Numbered from the stretch's first letter, positions 12,501-23,193 are shown. The stretch is DNA of 64,000 nt from Neocallimastix lanati (nom. inval.) (GCA_016946835.1 JACVTC010000014.1:939001-1003000); one strand, 5' to 3'. The notes: generated by a model not told the origin, from the letters alone. Numbers and translations are program-made.

Positions 12501-13190
12501 GGACATGCATTCAATAGTTGACCTATCGTAATACTGGATTTAAAATTATTTAAATCATCCATTATATTGTAAGATTCTTTATTATTCATCATTTTGATAT
12601 TCCTTTTTACTAACTGAGTATTTCCATTATTAGTTTCTTTAGTTTTTGTTGAAATTAATTTTTCCAAAGTATTAGTTTTATTTTGTTGATTATCTTTATT
12701 CATTTCTATATCTTCTATTTCATTATCGATTACAAGTATATCTTCAGATTCAACTTTTTCCTTTCCTTTTGATGAATAATTGTTGTATTCTTCTTTACTT
12801 TCTCTTACTCTTGTCATATTTCTTAATTCCTTTTCTTTTTGTTTTTCTTTGTTAATATTTGGTTGAGTTAAAATTGAAGGAAGTATTTGATTTTTATAAA
12901 CTTTATTTGGTTTATTATGTAGCTCATTTTCTTTCTTCTTTCTTAAAGCAGGAGTTGCGAAAGGACGTGGATTATCTTTTAAACTTTTATGTACCTTCTT
13001 GGAATTATTTTCTTCTTTTTCGCCGTTATTATCATTCATTTTTCTTTTTATAGCATTTATAATGATATCATCCTCTTCAGATTCTTCATTAAAGAAATTA
13101 TTATCAATTGGAGTATTCTTGGTAATTATATTCTTTTGTAAATTATTTAATGAAGCTATTTTTTTGTCATTGGGAGTGCTTCTTCTCCCA
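9542..13190 (-). pseudogene. Gypsy B spacer-protease-RT-RNase H-integrase frame with five stops
   Basis: A single minus-strand frame from about 13190 to 9542 with no internal frameshift but five in-frame stops: TGA 12445-12443, TGA 12163-12161, TGA 11539-11537, TAG 10696-10694 and TAA 10141-10139. Domains are a charged spacer, protease-like LIDSCSN (near 12300), RT (SPVVFILK, FIDDVLIYSK near 11250), RNase H (TNASYNGIGGVLL, first Asp of TDAS replaced by Asn) and integrase core (LDIIGP, TTDNGVQF, TENRN). Element A has sense codons at the matching places (R, R, Y, K and a GGA), so the stops are secondary. The frame lies -1 relative to gag and overlaps its end, which suggests translation by ribosomal frameshifting when the element was alive. 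Confidence 0.85.
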
Positions 13191-13191
13191 T

Positions 13192-14103
13192 TTAGAAGTT
13201 TAAAGACTTTTTGGAATATATTTTTTTTTTATTTTTTTCCATAATCTTATTTAATTGAGGGCAATAGTATGAGTAATGACCTTCTTCCTTACAGAAGAAG
13301 CAAGTTTTAATGGATAAATTTCTCATTTTCTGGGTTGATTCTTCTATAATATCTTGAGGTTTCGGTTTATTATTTGTTTGACTTGTTTGGAAAGTTTCGT
13401 TTCTTCTTTTAGGATAAAGTCTTGAAGTAGTACTGTTTTGATTATTTTGATTATATTGGGAATTATTAACATTATATGCATTAATATTATTGTTCCTTAC
13501 AGAAAGTCTATCTACTTTCTCGGCAATTTTGAAAGCTTTATCTATACTTATATCATCTTTAAGGGATAATTTCTTCCAGGCTTCATAATTATTTTGAATA
13601 GAATCAATATAATCTAGTACACCAATGCGCTTTCTTCTCTTTTTATCAAGTTTAGTGTACAAAATTCTATATCTTACATTAAAGTCTTTAATCTTTTCGT
13701 TTCTTTTAATTCGCATTGCACGAAGTTCTTTAAGAAGTAAATTTTGGTCTTCTTTAATACCGTAAAAATTTTCAAGACTTGAAATAATTTTTTCAAGGGA
13801 AGGAAATTTAATATCATCATCAACATTTTCTTCTTCATCATCTTCTTCTTCTTCATCTGATGAATCATCACTTTCATCATCACTATCTTCTCCCAAATCT
13901 TCAATAACGCGTTGTACTTCACCAGAGCTGGTAAGTAAACAAGCATTAAATATTGTTTCTGGATCTGTGATACCTTGTATCTTGATCCAAAGTTTTAATT
14001 CAGTAGCCCAGGACTTAATATCTAAATTGTCCTTGATAAGTTTCACAATATCTCTTAATTCTTTTTTCAATTCTTTAAAACTCAAAGTTGTTTCCTTGGA
14101 CAT
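13192..14103 (-). CDS. Gypsy B Gag
   Basis: Open frame of 303 codons from ATG at 14103 (MSKETT) to TAA at 13192. An upstream extension of the same frame starts only with TTG and is not used. It encodes the retrotransposon Gag capsid: helical N-terminus (SFKELKKELRDIVKLI), a WATELKLWIKIQG block, a strongly acidic Asp/Glu/Ser run (about residues 77-97), a helical C-terminal capsid part (MRIKRNEKIKDFNVRYR), an Asn-rich linker and one CCHC zinc knuckle (CFFCKEEGHYSYYC) near the end. Gag packages the element RNA in cytoplasmic particles. This is the only coding part of B that is still open. Its tail overlaps the pol frame at an A-rich slippery sequence. Intact Gag beside a dead pol could still be expressed. 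Confidence 0.85.
   Translation of the reverse strand: MSKETTLSFKELKKELRDIVKLIKDNLDIKSWATELKLWIKIQGITDPETIFNACLLTSSGEVQRVIEDLGEDSDDESDDSSDEEEEDDEEENVDDDIKFPSLEKIISSLENFYGIKEDQNLLLKELRAMRIKRNEKIKDFNVRYRILYTKLDKKRRKRIGVLDYIDSIQNNYEAWKKLSLKDDISIDKAFKIAEKVDRLSVRNNNINAYNVNNSQYNQNNQNSTTSRLYPKRRNETFQTSQTNNKPKPQDIIEESTQKMRNLSIKTCFFCKEEGHYSYYCPQLNKIMEKNKKKIYSKKSLNF
13220..13239 (-). promoter_or_regulatory. Candidate -1 ribosomal frameshift site of gypsy B
   Basis: On the coding (minus) strand seven A, a T and ten A precede TATATTCC. Gag reads AAA AAA AAA ATA here, and the pol frame is -1 relative to gag and open on both sides of this point. A-runs of this type satisfy the X XXY YYZ slippery pattern. 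No downstream structure was computed. Confidence 0.5.
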
Positions 14104-14278
14104 TTTGTCTGAATATTTCTTGTTATATATTAATGAGGTGATTAAATACGAATAAATTTGGAAAACCAACTTTAAAAATATGATTTAATAGGTAATTTAA
14201 TATCGAATCAATTTTTAAAACAATAAATTTTAGTAACATTTGAATTTAATAATTTTATTACTTTCTTTAGTAGGTATA

Positions 14279-14440
14279 AGCTCGAAATCCTTATCGACAA
14301 CTTAGTAAAAATTATAAAGCACGAAGTTCTTTTCGATCACTTTATTAAGAATGATTTTAAGTTCGAGATCTTTATTGACGGCTTAAAGAAAATTTTTCAA
14401 GCTCGAAATCTTTATCGACCACTTGAATTTTGTAATTTAG
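14279..14440 (-). repeat. Four 40-41-bp repeats in the gypsy B leader
   Basis: Copies begin at 14279, 14319, 14360 and 14400. Each carries a variant of AGCTCGAAATCTTTATCGAC followed by a less conserved spacer. They lie in the transcribed leader between the 5' LTR and gag, where packaging, translation or insulator elements of gypsy elements are found. Their role here is unknown. Confidence 0.75.
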
Positions 14441-15417
14441 TATATTTGTAGTAATAAATTTAGAAGCAATGTTTTATTTATTATTTTCACCTTTCAAAAA
14501 ATTTTCTTTTTAAACAATAAATATTGTATTGTTATAGCTAATAAAATTATTAATTAATAATTATTAAATACAAAAAATAATCTTTATTGTCGTACAATCT
14601 AATAGTACACACTGTCTGACGTGCAGCTTACCTAACAGTGTCATGCCACGCGTGTGCCACGATTACTATATTCAATGTAAAATATAGCAGTTCAGAGCCC
14701 ACTAGCCCAATTACTATGTAGGATAAACTTAATCCAATAATCTATGTACGGAATAAAAATAAATTTTAAAAGTATTCGATAATATTTTTATTAACTAATA
14801 AAAATTAACTAAAAACACAATATTTTCAAAGTAAATTAAGATTCTATTACATAAATTATATAACAAATAAAGTACCAGCAATAAGAAAAATAAAAAAAAT
14901 TAAATGGCAAAGTTAGCCAAAATCTGATACTTTATATAATAAAGTGCCTTATAACTAGCACAAAGAAAAGTAAAAAAAAAATATATATATAAAAAACAAT
15001 CTTACGCCTTCGGTGACGTAAGCTCCTTATTCGCCAGTGTTTGGAAAGTACCCCCACCTTCGTGTGTTGAAACGTTGAAGGCTGAACTATTATTACCGGG
15101 TCGGTAACCAAATACCTTCGTCTACTTTCCAATTAATCTCCAAATTAACTACTATTCAATAACCTACTATGAATAGAGTTAATTTGTTGTTATCTGAGAA
15201 TACATTGTATATGAACTCTATCCGCTCCTTGTTATAATTTTACAAAATTTGTTTTTTTAGAATCTTAATTTTACTTATTAAAAAAGTTTTTATATATATA
15301 TATATCAAACAAGCCCCATAGGTTAATCAAAGGATTAACGACTTACTTGTTTATCAATATAAAATAAAAAAATTTAAAAAAAAAATCTATGTTATTTACT
15401 ATTATTTCTATTTAATT
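14441..15417 (-). other. Gypsy B 5' leader, no gene
   Basis: About 1 kb of untranslated leader. Two segments (about 14590-14760 and 15000-15150) are far less AT-rich than their surroundings. A perfect 6-bp stem (CTTACG/CGTAAG, 15001-15022) with a short apical loop sits in the second. A 66-codon frame at 15132-14932 starts with TTG and has no recognisable protein, so I do not call it a gene. Confidence 0.6.
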
Positions 15418-15434
15418 CCCCGATATCTCCACCA
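15418..15434 (-). other. Candidate primer-binding site of gypsy B
   Basis: Six bases inside the 5' LTR the minus strand reads TGGTGGAGATATCGGGG. TGG matches a tRNA CCA end, and the following bases would pair with a tRNA whose 3' end is TATCTCCACCA. I could not assign the tRNA. Confidence 0.5.
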
Positions 15435-15440
15435 TATAAA

Positions 15441-16256
15441 TGTTAAGGTTTTAGAGAATTAAATAAAAATAAAAGTAAAAGAAACACAGATTTTAATTAT
15501 TTATTAATTTTATTAATTGATTTATTTGATGATTTTTAAAAATTGGTAGCAAAATTTACAACTATTTATACTTTTTTTCAAGGCATAAAAGTTGTTCTTG
15601 CCACTAAATTACATTTTATTTTTATTTTTTTTTATAAAAACTATTAAATTTAAATTGATTTTTATAATCAATTATATAAAATTTAATTATAACAATATAA
15701 ATAAAATACATTTATAATATTAATAAACCATTTTTTTTTTTTTTTTTTTTTTTTTATTTTATTTTAATAATCTATCTAAAATATTACTAATAAGAATTTA
15801 TTAATTGGCTATAATTTTTATTACAATCTGTTAAAATATTCAAATAAAAATAAAAATACTATTCTAATATAAAGGTTTTTAATAAAATAAAATATTTGTC
15901 AATATAAAATAAAACATTTCGATATAAAATTTTATAATAAAAGTTAAAATATAATATATAAATTTTTAATTATCAATATATAAAAATATTATTAATACAA
16001 ATTTTCATTATTAATATAAAAATAAAAAAATAAGATTTATTATTAATATTGCTAATATAAGTTTTAAATATATTAAAATATTACTATTAATATAAGATTT
16101 AATATATAAATATAAAGTTTAATATAATTTTTGATTTAATTTTTGATCTTTGGATTTAAAAATTTATTAAAGTACAAAAATAATAATGTACACATAATGT
16201 ATTAGAAATGAATCGTAGATTTAATTAAGAATGCATTATTTGGTACATTCTTATCA
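15441..16256 (-). repeat. 5' LTR of gypsy B
   Basis: 816 bp, same boundaries and content as 8379-9206. It is the promoter-bearing LTR because gag lies to its left on the minus strand. Confidence 0.9.
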
Positions 16257-16338
16257 TAATATAAAGAATTAATTAAAAATATTTAATTATATTAATAATT
16301 AATTCTTTCTACAATTAATAATAAAAAATATTATTAAT

Positions 16339-17109
16339 TGAGATAGAATTAATAAATATTATATAAAATTTTGAAAACGAAAATATTAAAACTTAGAGTT
16401 TATTATAAGATTATAATAAACAACACTAAAAGTCAAAAGTGAAGAGTATTTTAGAAATTATTTTATTATAAAAATTTTTTATTAAAAGTAATTTTAAAAT
16501 ATTTGTGTTAATTATTATAATTTCATATAATAATAACTCTTGATTATTTTTAGAAGAATCAAGAGTTCTATTTATATTAATTTGATTTCTAATTTTGGAA
16601 AATTATTTCTATCTAGAAAAAGATTAGAAGAAAAAACTAGATAGATTTCGATTGGTGTTTAATTACATCAATCTTTAGTTAATAAGAAAACCCGAATAAG
16701 GGAGAAAACTTATTAACTAATTATATATTAATTTTATTAATATTTAATCACAAGTATAATTAAATAATTAATTCTTTTAATTATCTTAATTAAAAGTCCA
16801 AGAAATAATATAATTTAATTATTTCTTGATTAAATAAAATTATCATATTAATATAATTTAATTTATCTTAATTAAATAGAATTTATCATTATTTTAATAT
16901 AATAATGCATTATTATAATTTAATATATTATTTATTGATAATTTAATTTAATGTAAATAAATTCTAAAACAATAACATTAATTAAAATTATTATGTGACA
17001 TAATTAATAAAATTATTCATAAAATTTTATATAATAATAAACTTTAAATATTAATTTTTTTTTAATAAATAATAATAATTATTTTGAAAAATAATTATAA
17101 TTCTTTACA
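16339..17109 (-). repeat. Solo LTR-like element 1
   Basis: Approximate limits TGAGATAG...TTTACA. It contains GAGTTTATTATAAG...AATAAAC (16395-16422), a perfect 11-bp hairpin (arms 16535-16545 and 16557-16567) and, on the minus strand, TATAAATAG directly upstream of the hairpin. It shares layout and end sequence with the next element. No matching target duplication was found, so the limits are provisional. Confidence 0.5.
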
Positions 17110-17176
17110 CATAATGTAATAATTTAATTATAAAATAAATTAGAATTAAATAACTAAATAATAATTATTATTAAAT

Positions 17177-18050
17177 TGAGAAAACAAAAAAGATAAATAT
17201 ACTTATCTTCTATAAGAAAGAGTTTATTAACTAATTATAATAAACTAATAACACAGAATTGTCAAAGAGAAAAGATTATTTTATTTTATTTTTAAATTTG
17301 TTTTTTATTAAAACTTACTTTATTAAAATAGAAATATAAAATATTTATTAATGTTATTACTATATTATAATTGTTATAATAATAACTCTTGATTTCTCAA
17401 AGAGAATTCAAGAGCCTTATTTATACTTTTTTGAAAAATAAGGTTAAATTAAAAAATATTTCCTAATCTTAACAAATCTCTTATCTAGGAAAAGATTAGA
17501 GAGAAAAACCTAGATAAGATTTTTGATCTATATTCTATCCATATCGATCATCGTATCAATTAGGTAAAACCAATTACTTTTAAAAAGTGATTGGAAAAAA
17601 AAACCTAATTGACCGATTAGCTAATCTAATTTAATTGATCGAAAATAAAAGAATAAAATAATAAAAGATATTTCGACCATAAAATCATAAATTTACAAAT
17701 AAGGAAAATAACATAATAATGATATTAATAAACAAAATACAGAATACTTATTAAGTACATATTAGAATACATAATATATTTTTTTACAATTTAATTAAAT
17801 AAATAAACTAAGACTAATAAATTTAATAATTAAATGTATAATTAAATAAACTATAATTATTTATAAATGTATAAATAATAATTAATTAAATAAATTTGTT
17901 GTATTAAATTAATGAATGTTTAATATTGAGTTTAATAAATTATTAATAATGCTTAAATGAATAAATATAATATAATTAAATAAAGTTATAATTATAACTT
18001 AACTAAGAAAATATAATTATTTTATTTAAAAATAATTATAGATTCTTACA
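17177..18050 (-). repeat. Solo LTR-like element 2
   Basis: Approximate limits TGAGAAAAC...TTCTTACA. It has the same module as element 1: GAGTTTATTAACTAATTATAATAAAC (from 17220), a hairpin with 12 of 13 pairs (17386-17398 and 17402-17414) and minus-strand TATAAATAAGG. Its last 160 bp match 19510-19673, the LTR end adjoining gypsy F, so this is probably the LTR family of F. Confidence 0.55.
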
Positions 18051-18057
18051 CATAAAT

Positions 18058-19400
18058 GCTGAGGTTCGGGACAGAATAATAATAAATATAGAAATAAACA
18101 CTAAAATAAAAAAAATTAAAAATTAAAATATATTTTTTTTTAAAAATATTTTATTTATTTATCTAATAAAAATTATTCAATTAAAAACTAAAAATAATTT
18201 AATTTCTTCAATAAGATTATATTTTTTTCAAGATTATTTTTTCTCAAATACAATTTTCTCATCTATTTATATTTTTTTTTATCGTTAGAAATGGTCAAGC
18301 CATTTCTTTAGAATATTTTAGAGTTACATGTTTGAATTGTATTTAAATTATAAATTCATAATCTATTCTATTATAATAAATAATTATTATATATTATTAA
18401 ATTCTAAACTATTTATTATTAATTGTAGTGATAATATATTTTAAAAATAATTTTATTACTTTTACAGAACTATTAGTAATAGAGTATTATTTAATTTTAT
18501 ACTATTTTTAAATAAAAGTATTTTAGATTATTATCTATTATTAATCTTATTATAAATAGGGTGTATTTTGGAAGGAAGTATTACTAATTTTAATGACAAG
18601 GATCATGGATTTAAGTAAAAGATTTTTAAATCATTATTAATTATATTAATTTTTATTAATAATAAATAATCTGTATTAGTAATATTTGTAAAATAAAATT
18701 TTCTTTAATAATAAAATATTGATAGAATAAATCATATTAATAAAACTAGATATTGATAATAATATTGATATTAATATTATAGTATTAATTTTAATAATAA
18801 AGTATTGATATTAATAAAGAATTTATATTAATAATAATAAATTTAATATTAGTAATAATTTGGCAGTAATAGAACATAAGAAAGTTCTCCAAGTAAGGAA
18901 ATAAATAATTTAATTTTAGTGGTAAAGTTATTTTTATGAAAAATAATAAAATAACATTATTTGTTCATTCCTTAACATAAAATTAAAAAATATTATTTCT
19001 GGTATAATTGTTAGTAATTAATACCATAAATCAAACAACTTAGGGTTCGATTCATACTTAATATTATTTTATAATTTTATTCTAAAAGATCTAGAAGTTT
19101 CTTTATAGTTCAAGAAATTACTAGAATTTCTTGATAATTATTATACTTAATTAATTAAAATTTATTCTATTAAATTTTTAATTCTATTGTTTTCTATTTT
19201 TTCTAAATTTTTCGATTTTTAAGAACTTTTTAGAAACTTTTATTTTTATTTTTTAATAACTTTAACTTTTGAAAAAAATATAAATATGAGTAAAATTCTT
19301 ATTAAAAAATATTCTTTTCTTTGTGTTTTTTATTTTAATTTTTTAGTTAATAAAACTTAATTTTTTAATAAAACTTTTTTAATATTAATACTATATCAAC
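18058..19400 (-). repeat. Diverged LTR of the gypsy B type, limits uncertain
   Basis: The start (TGCTGAGGTTCGGGACAG) and the following several hundred bases resemble the gypsy B LTR start (TGTTAAGGTTTTAGAG...) in order and spacing, including a GC-richer patch near 18280-18310 opposite the B patch near 8520. The right limit is a guess. No reading frame is present. Confidence 0.35.
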
Positions 19401-19509
19401 CCTTGCGGTTTTTAGTATTATAATAAATATAAATAATAAAATATATAAAATAAAAAAAAAAAAAAATAAATAATTTTGTTTTTGAGTGTTATTATATTTA
19501 TTATAATAT

Positions 19510-19673
19510 TTTGTTATAAAAACTAATAAATTTAATAATTAAATGTAATATTAAATAAATTATTAATAATATTTTAATAAATAAGTACAATAAAGTTAAA
19601 TAAAGTTATAATTATTATAACTTGACTAAGAAAATATAATTATTTTATTTAAAAATAATTATAGATTCTTACA
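19510..19673 (-). repeat. 3' LTR fragment of gypsy F
   Basis: These 164 bp match the right end of solo LTR 2 almost base for base (AAATAATTATAGATTCTTACA) and stop exactly where the F internal region begins. On the minus strand the preceding purine-rich AAGAGGATCAA is the likely polypurine tract. The rest of this LTR is missing or replaced by the B-type LTR. Confidence 0.65.
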
Positions 19674-19682
19674 TTGATCCTC

Positions 19683-22172
19683 TTAAGATGACGCTTCCAC
19701 TAGATCTTTGTTTCTTTTAGTGTATGGCTCCAACTGAGAAATGTGAGAGTGAAGATTTTCAGGTAATTCCAGCTGGTAGTTCATTCTCTCCCTCTTTTCG
19801 ATGATTTTGAACGGCCCTAAGTATTGTGAAGCTAGTTTCTTAGCTGGTTCATTTGTGAAATAAAAACGTTTAAGCCAAACCATGTCGTTTACTTGGTGAT
19901 TAGGTCCAGACGAAGTTCTTCTATCACCTATTTTTTAAAATCTTCTTTGGCTTTAACTTAATGTTGTTTCAGTGCATCAAAGTGAGAAGCCCAATCTCTT
20001 GCAAGGATTGAAGCATTATCATGAAGGAGAATAGGAAGGGAATCTATTGAACATTTAGGATGGAATCAGTAGTTGGCCAGAAATGGGGATTTTCCAATAG
20101 ACTTATGAATTGAATTATTGGAAGCGAATTCACACAACGGAAGATAAAAGCACCATTTACTTTGAGCGGAAGAACAATAATATCGAAGATATTGCTCAAT
20201 TATTGCATTAACCCTTTCCACTTGACCGTTAGATTGTTGATGATGGGCTGTAGCAAGATTTGGTTTGGGGTGGATAGCCGAACAAAGTGAAGTCCAGAAT
20301 TCCGAGGAAAATTGGGAGCCATGATCCGAAACAATAATATTAGGGAAGCTATGATATCGAAATACGTTAAAGAGGAGGAGTTTAGCTGTAAGGGCGGCGG
20401 ATGAGACACCGATACAAGGCACTAAATGAACCATTTTTGTTAAATGGTCTAATGCAACCATTATATAAATGCAATTTTGTGAAGTAGGCAAATAAACAAT
20501 AAAGTCAACACCTATGATTTCCCAGGGTTTTGTAGGAATGGGTAGTGGTAATATTTTGCCATGGGGTTTATGCCTGCGTAGTTTACAACGGCTACAAACT
20601 TCACATGACTGAACGTAATTATATAAGTCTTTTTTCATATTCGGCCACCAGTAGTACCTTCTGAGTTTTTCGAAGATCCTATCTACCCCCTGATGGCCAC
20701 TAATTGGTGCATCATGAAATTTTTTAAGTAGTGTTGCCTTGAGCGAAGACGGTACAATAATGCGTTTTTGAAAGTGAAGAACGCCATTGACAAAGCTAAA
20801 TAAAGAGCTTTTAATTTCATTCGACTCATTTTGGATTTTTGAAAGGACATTCCTACAATATTTGTCTTTCTTTTGTGCATCAATGAGTGCTTCTAAGTTG
20901 TCACTTAAAGCACAACAAAAGGAGTCACTGCTGATAACAGTGTTAATATTTGGAGGAAGTTCTATTTTGTAATCTGGGCGCCTTGACAGAGCGTCATGCT
21001 TATCCCCTTTTGAGCCTGGCCTATAGGCAATCCTGTAGTCGAATTTGGAAAGAAACAAGCTCCAACGAATTTGTCTTTGATTTAAATGTTGTGGCTTTTT
21101 GAAGTATAAGAGATTTTTGTAATCGGTGATCACTTGGACTGGGAACTTAGCACCTTCGAGATGATGTCTCCAGGTGTCGAAAGCGGTAATGGTAGCAAGA
21201 AGTTCTTTATCATAAATTGAATAATTAACTTCTGCTTTATTTAATGATCTTGAATGAAAGGCAACTGAGTGTAACAAATTATCAGTATTTGATATTTGAG
21301 AAAGGACACAGCCCACGGCATATTCACTTGCATCCGTTTCTACAACGAATTCCTTATCTGGATCTGGGAAAATCAATATCTCACCCATGATAAATGAATT
21401 CTTTAATTTGTTAAAGGCCTCATCAGCTTTCTTGTCTAAAAAAAAGTCACTATCTATCTATTTTAAGTAAGGTACGGAGGGGTTCCATGGTCTTAGAGAA
21501 ATTTTTAATAAATTTTCGGTAGAAATAATAAAGGCCGAGGAAACTTTGAAGTTCCTTTTGGTTCTTAGGCATAGGCCACTCTTGAACCAACTTAACCTTG
21601 TGTTATCCATGGCAAGTCCATTAACGGAAACAGTAAATCCTTGAAAAGTAGTTTCAAATACGTGAAATTCACACTTTTCTAGCTTAGGGTAAAGATCATT
21701 TTTAATTAAAAGCTTTAAGACTGTTCTAACGTGCTTAGTATGGTCATATATGTTGTTGGAATAGATAATTATATCTTCCAGATAGACTTGGACGAAATCA
21801 CCAATAACATTACCAAGTACATCTTGTATAAAACGTTGAAATACTGAGGGAGCATTTCTAAGACCGAACGGCATGACAAAGTACTAATAATGTCCCATAG
21901 GAGTTCTAAAAGCAGTAAAATATTCATGACCAGCTTTGACTCTCACAATGTTGTATGCTGATCTCAAATCTAATCTTGAAAAGATTTGTGCACCTTTAAA
22001 GGATTCAATAAGATCATTGATCCTGGGAATTGGAAAGCTATTACCGATTGTAATGACATTTAACCTTCTGTAATCAACACAAAGTCTTAAGGACCCGTCG
22101 TGTTTTTTGACAAATAATACTGGGGCTCCTGCTGGGGACTTTGATTTCCGGATAAATGATTCGTGGTTTTAT
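19683..22172 (-). pseudogene. Gypsy F RT-RNase H-integrase, multiply broken
   Basis: RT begins in frame at about 22172 ([24 protein letters not shown]), meets TAG near 21885, continues with YFVMPFGLRNAPSVF and has VYLED where YxDD is expected (Glu codon at 21776-21778), so the first catalytic Asp is lost. The frame shifts near 21600 and resumes at 21388. It then runs open to 20066 with RNase H (ETDASEYAVG, YDKELLA), integrase zinc finger (HQGVDRIFEKLRRYYW, CEVCSRC) and core motifs (GVDFIVYLP, VSDHGSQFSS, QVERVNAIIEQY). The final piece (19883-19683, YLGPFKIIEK) is the integrase C-terminus in another frame. No chromodomain is seen. The copy cannot be autonomous. Confidence 0.85.
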
Positions 22173-22899
22173 TTAACTCGTGTCTTTTTCTGTTAAAGGA
22201 TTTGTTTCTTCCTCCATTCTTATTGTTAAAGGATTTTTGTCGTAAACAACTTTCCAGGTAACATTTTTTATCAATTCCAATTATAACATTTGTTGCATCA
22301 AATAGAGTTTCCGGTTTTTTGACTTTATCAAGTTCTTCACGTACCTTATCAATTAATCCTTTCCCTATTATGTCGATTAGTACCGAATCCGGCCATCTCA
22401 ACCTAGCAGCTAATTTTCGGAATTCAATAGTGTAATCTGCAATGTTCCCTAACTGGTTTTGCCTCAAGTTCCACAACTTCTCCATTGTCACGTACTTCTG
22501 TTTCCTTTCTTCTCCTACATCGAAATTTTCCAAAAGAAGTTTTCGAAATTTATCAAACTCCAAGTTTTTTTTAAAAGTACCATCTGTTAATAAAGAAAGA
22601 CCCCATCTTCTGGCAACTCCACTAAGTTTGTTAATGACAAAAGCGATTTTTGATTCATCATTCTGATATGAATTTGGATGATTTTTAAAGAAGTCCTCAC
22701 TTTGTATAATTGCTTCCAAAGCGTTTGGCTTGTTTTTTCTTTCGTTTTCGGTGAAAAGTACACCATTAGGAGAAAAGAAAGCCGGGATGAATTCAGTAAT
22801 TGCGGAAATGAGTTTAGAAGTACTGGCATCTTGAATTCCATGACTAATTGTGGGCTCAGTTAGGTTGCTTGAGTTGCATTTATTGTTATTGAATTCCAT
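22172..22899 (-). pseudogene. Gypsy F Gag, fused out of frame into RT
   Basis: From ATG at 22899 a frame of 270 codons begins with about 240 codons of Gag: capsid blocks FVINKLSGVARRWG, LENFDVGEERKQKY and WNLRQNQLGNIADYTIEFRKL. After a basic Asn/Arg/Lys stretch (about residue 240) it crosses a deletion point and translates RT sequence in the wrong frame to a stop at 22087. The CCHC knuckle and protease that should follow are absent. The capsid region itself is open and could still be expressed. Confidence 0.75.
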
Positions 22900-23162
22900 T
22901 TTTTCCTATATATAAAAAAATATAAATATGTATAAAAAAGAAAAGATAGATCAGTGTAGAATAAAAATATAGATTATTAAAAAAATAGCAATTAATATTC
23001 AGAAAGTTAATTCTAAAATTATGCTTCTGAATTATTGAATATACAATTTTTTTTTTTTTTAAATATATATATATATATATTTTTATATATTGTCATTAAC
23101 TAATTATTTATTACTAATTTTTTTTTGTTTGTTTGTTTATTATTAACCAATTAACTACTATT

Positions 23163-23193
<31 letters not shown>

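Larger units (their letters stand above)
8379..16256 (-). mobile_element. Complete Ty3/gypsy retrotransposon B, decayed coding
   Basis: A 7.9-kb minus-strand element with both LTRs (8379-9206 and 15441-16256), each starting TG and ending CA. Flanking five-base sequences are TACTA on the left and TAATA on the right, a possible target duplication with one change. The internal part has a 1.3-kb leader, gag, and a pol frame joined to gag by a -1 overlap. The element is a sister of element A and is not closely related to E or F: it has separate gag and pol frames and a tRNA-type primer site. LTR differences are few besides T-run length, so insertion was fairly recent even though pol carries five stops. 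Confidence 0.9.
19674..22899 (-). mobile_element. Ty3/gypsy retrotransposon F, internally deleted and dead
   Basis: Minus-strand gypsy copy related to the Tf1/sushi group of element E but strongly diverged from it. It keeps gag, RT, RNase H and integrase. It has lost the zinc knuckle and protease by an internal deletion near 22170 and carries a stop, frameshifts and a changed RT active site. No 5' LTR is present: element E begins 360 bp upstream of its gag start. Confidence 0.85.

Noticed and set aside
14932-15132. 66-codon minus-strand frame in the gypsy B leader
   Set aside because: Starts only with TTG, ends in a low-complexity hydrophobic tail and lies in a leader between LTR and gag. 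No family recognised.
16257-16392. Continuation of copia C 5' LTR on the far side of gypsy B
   Set aside because: If B had split copia C its 5' LTR should resume here, but the sequence matches the 3748-4122 segment only in the short shared module.
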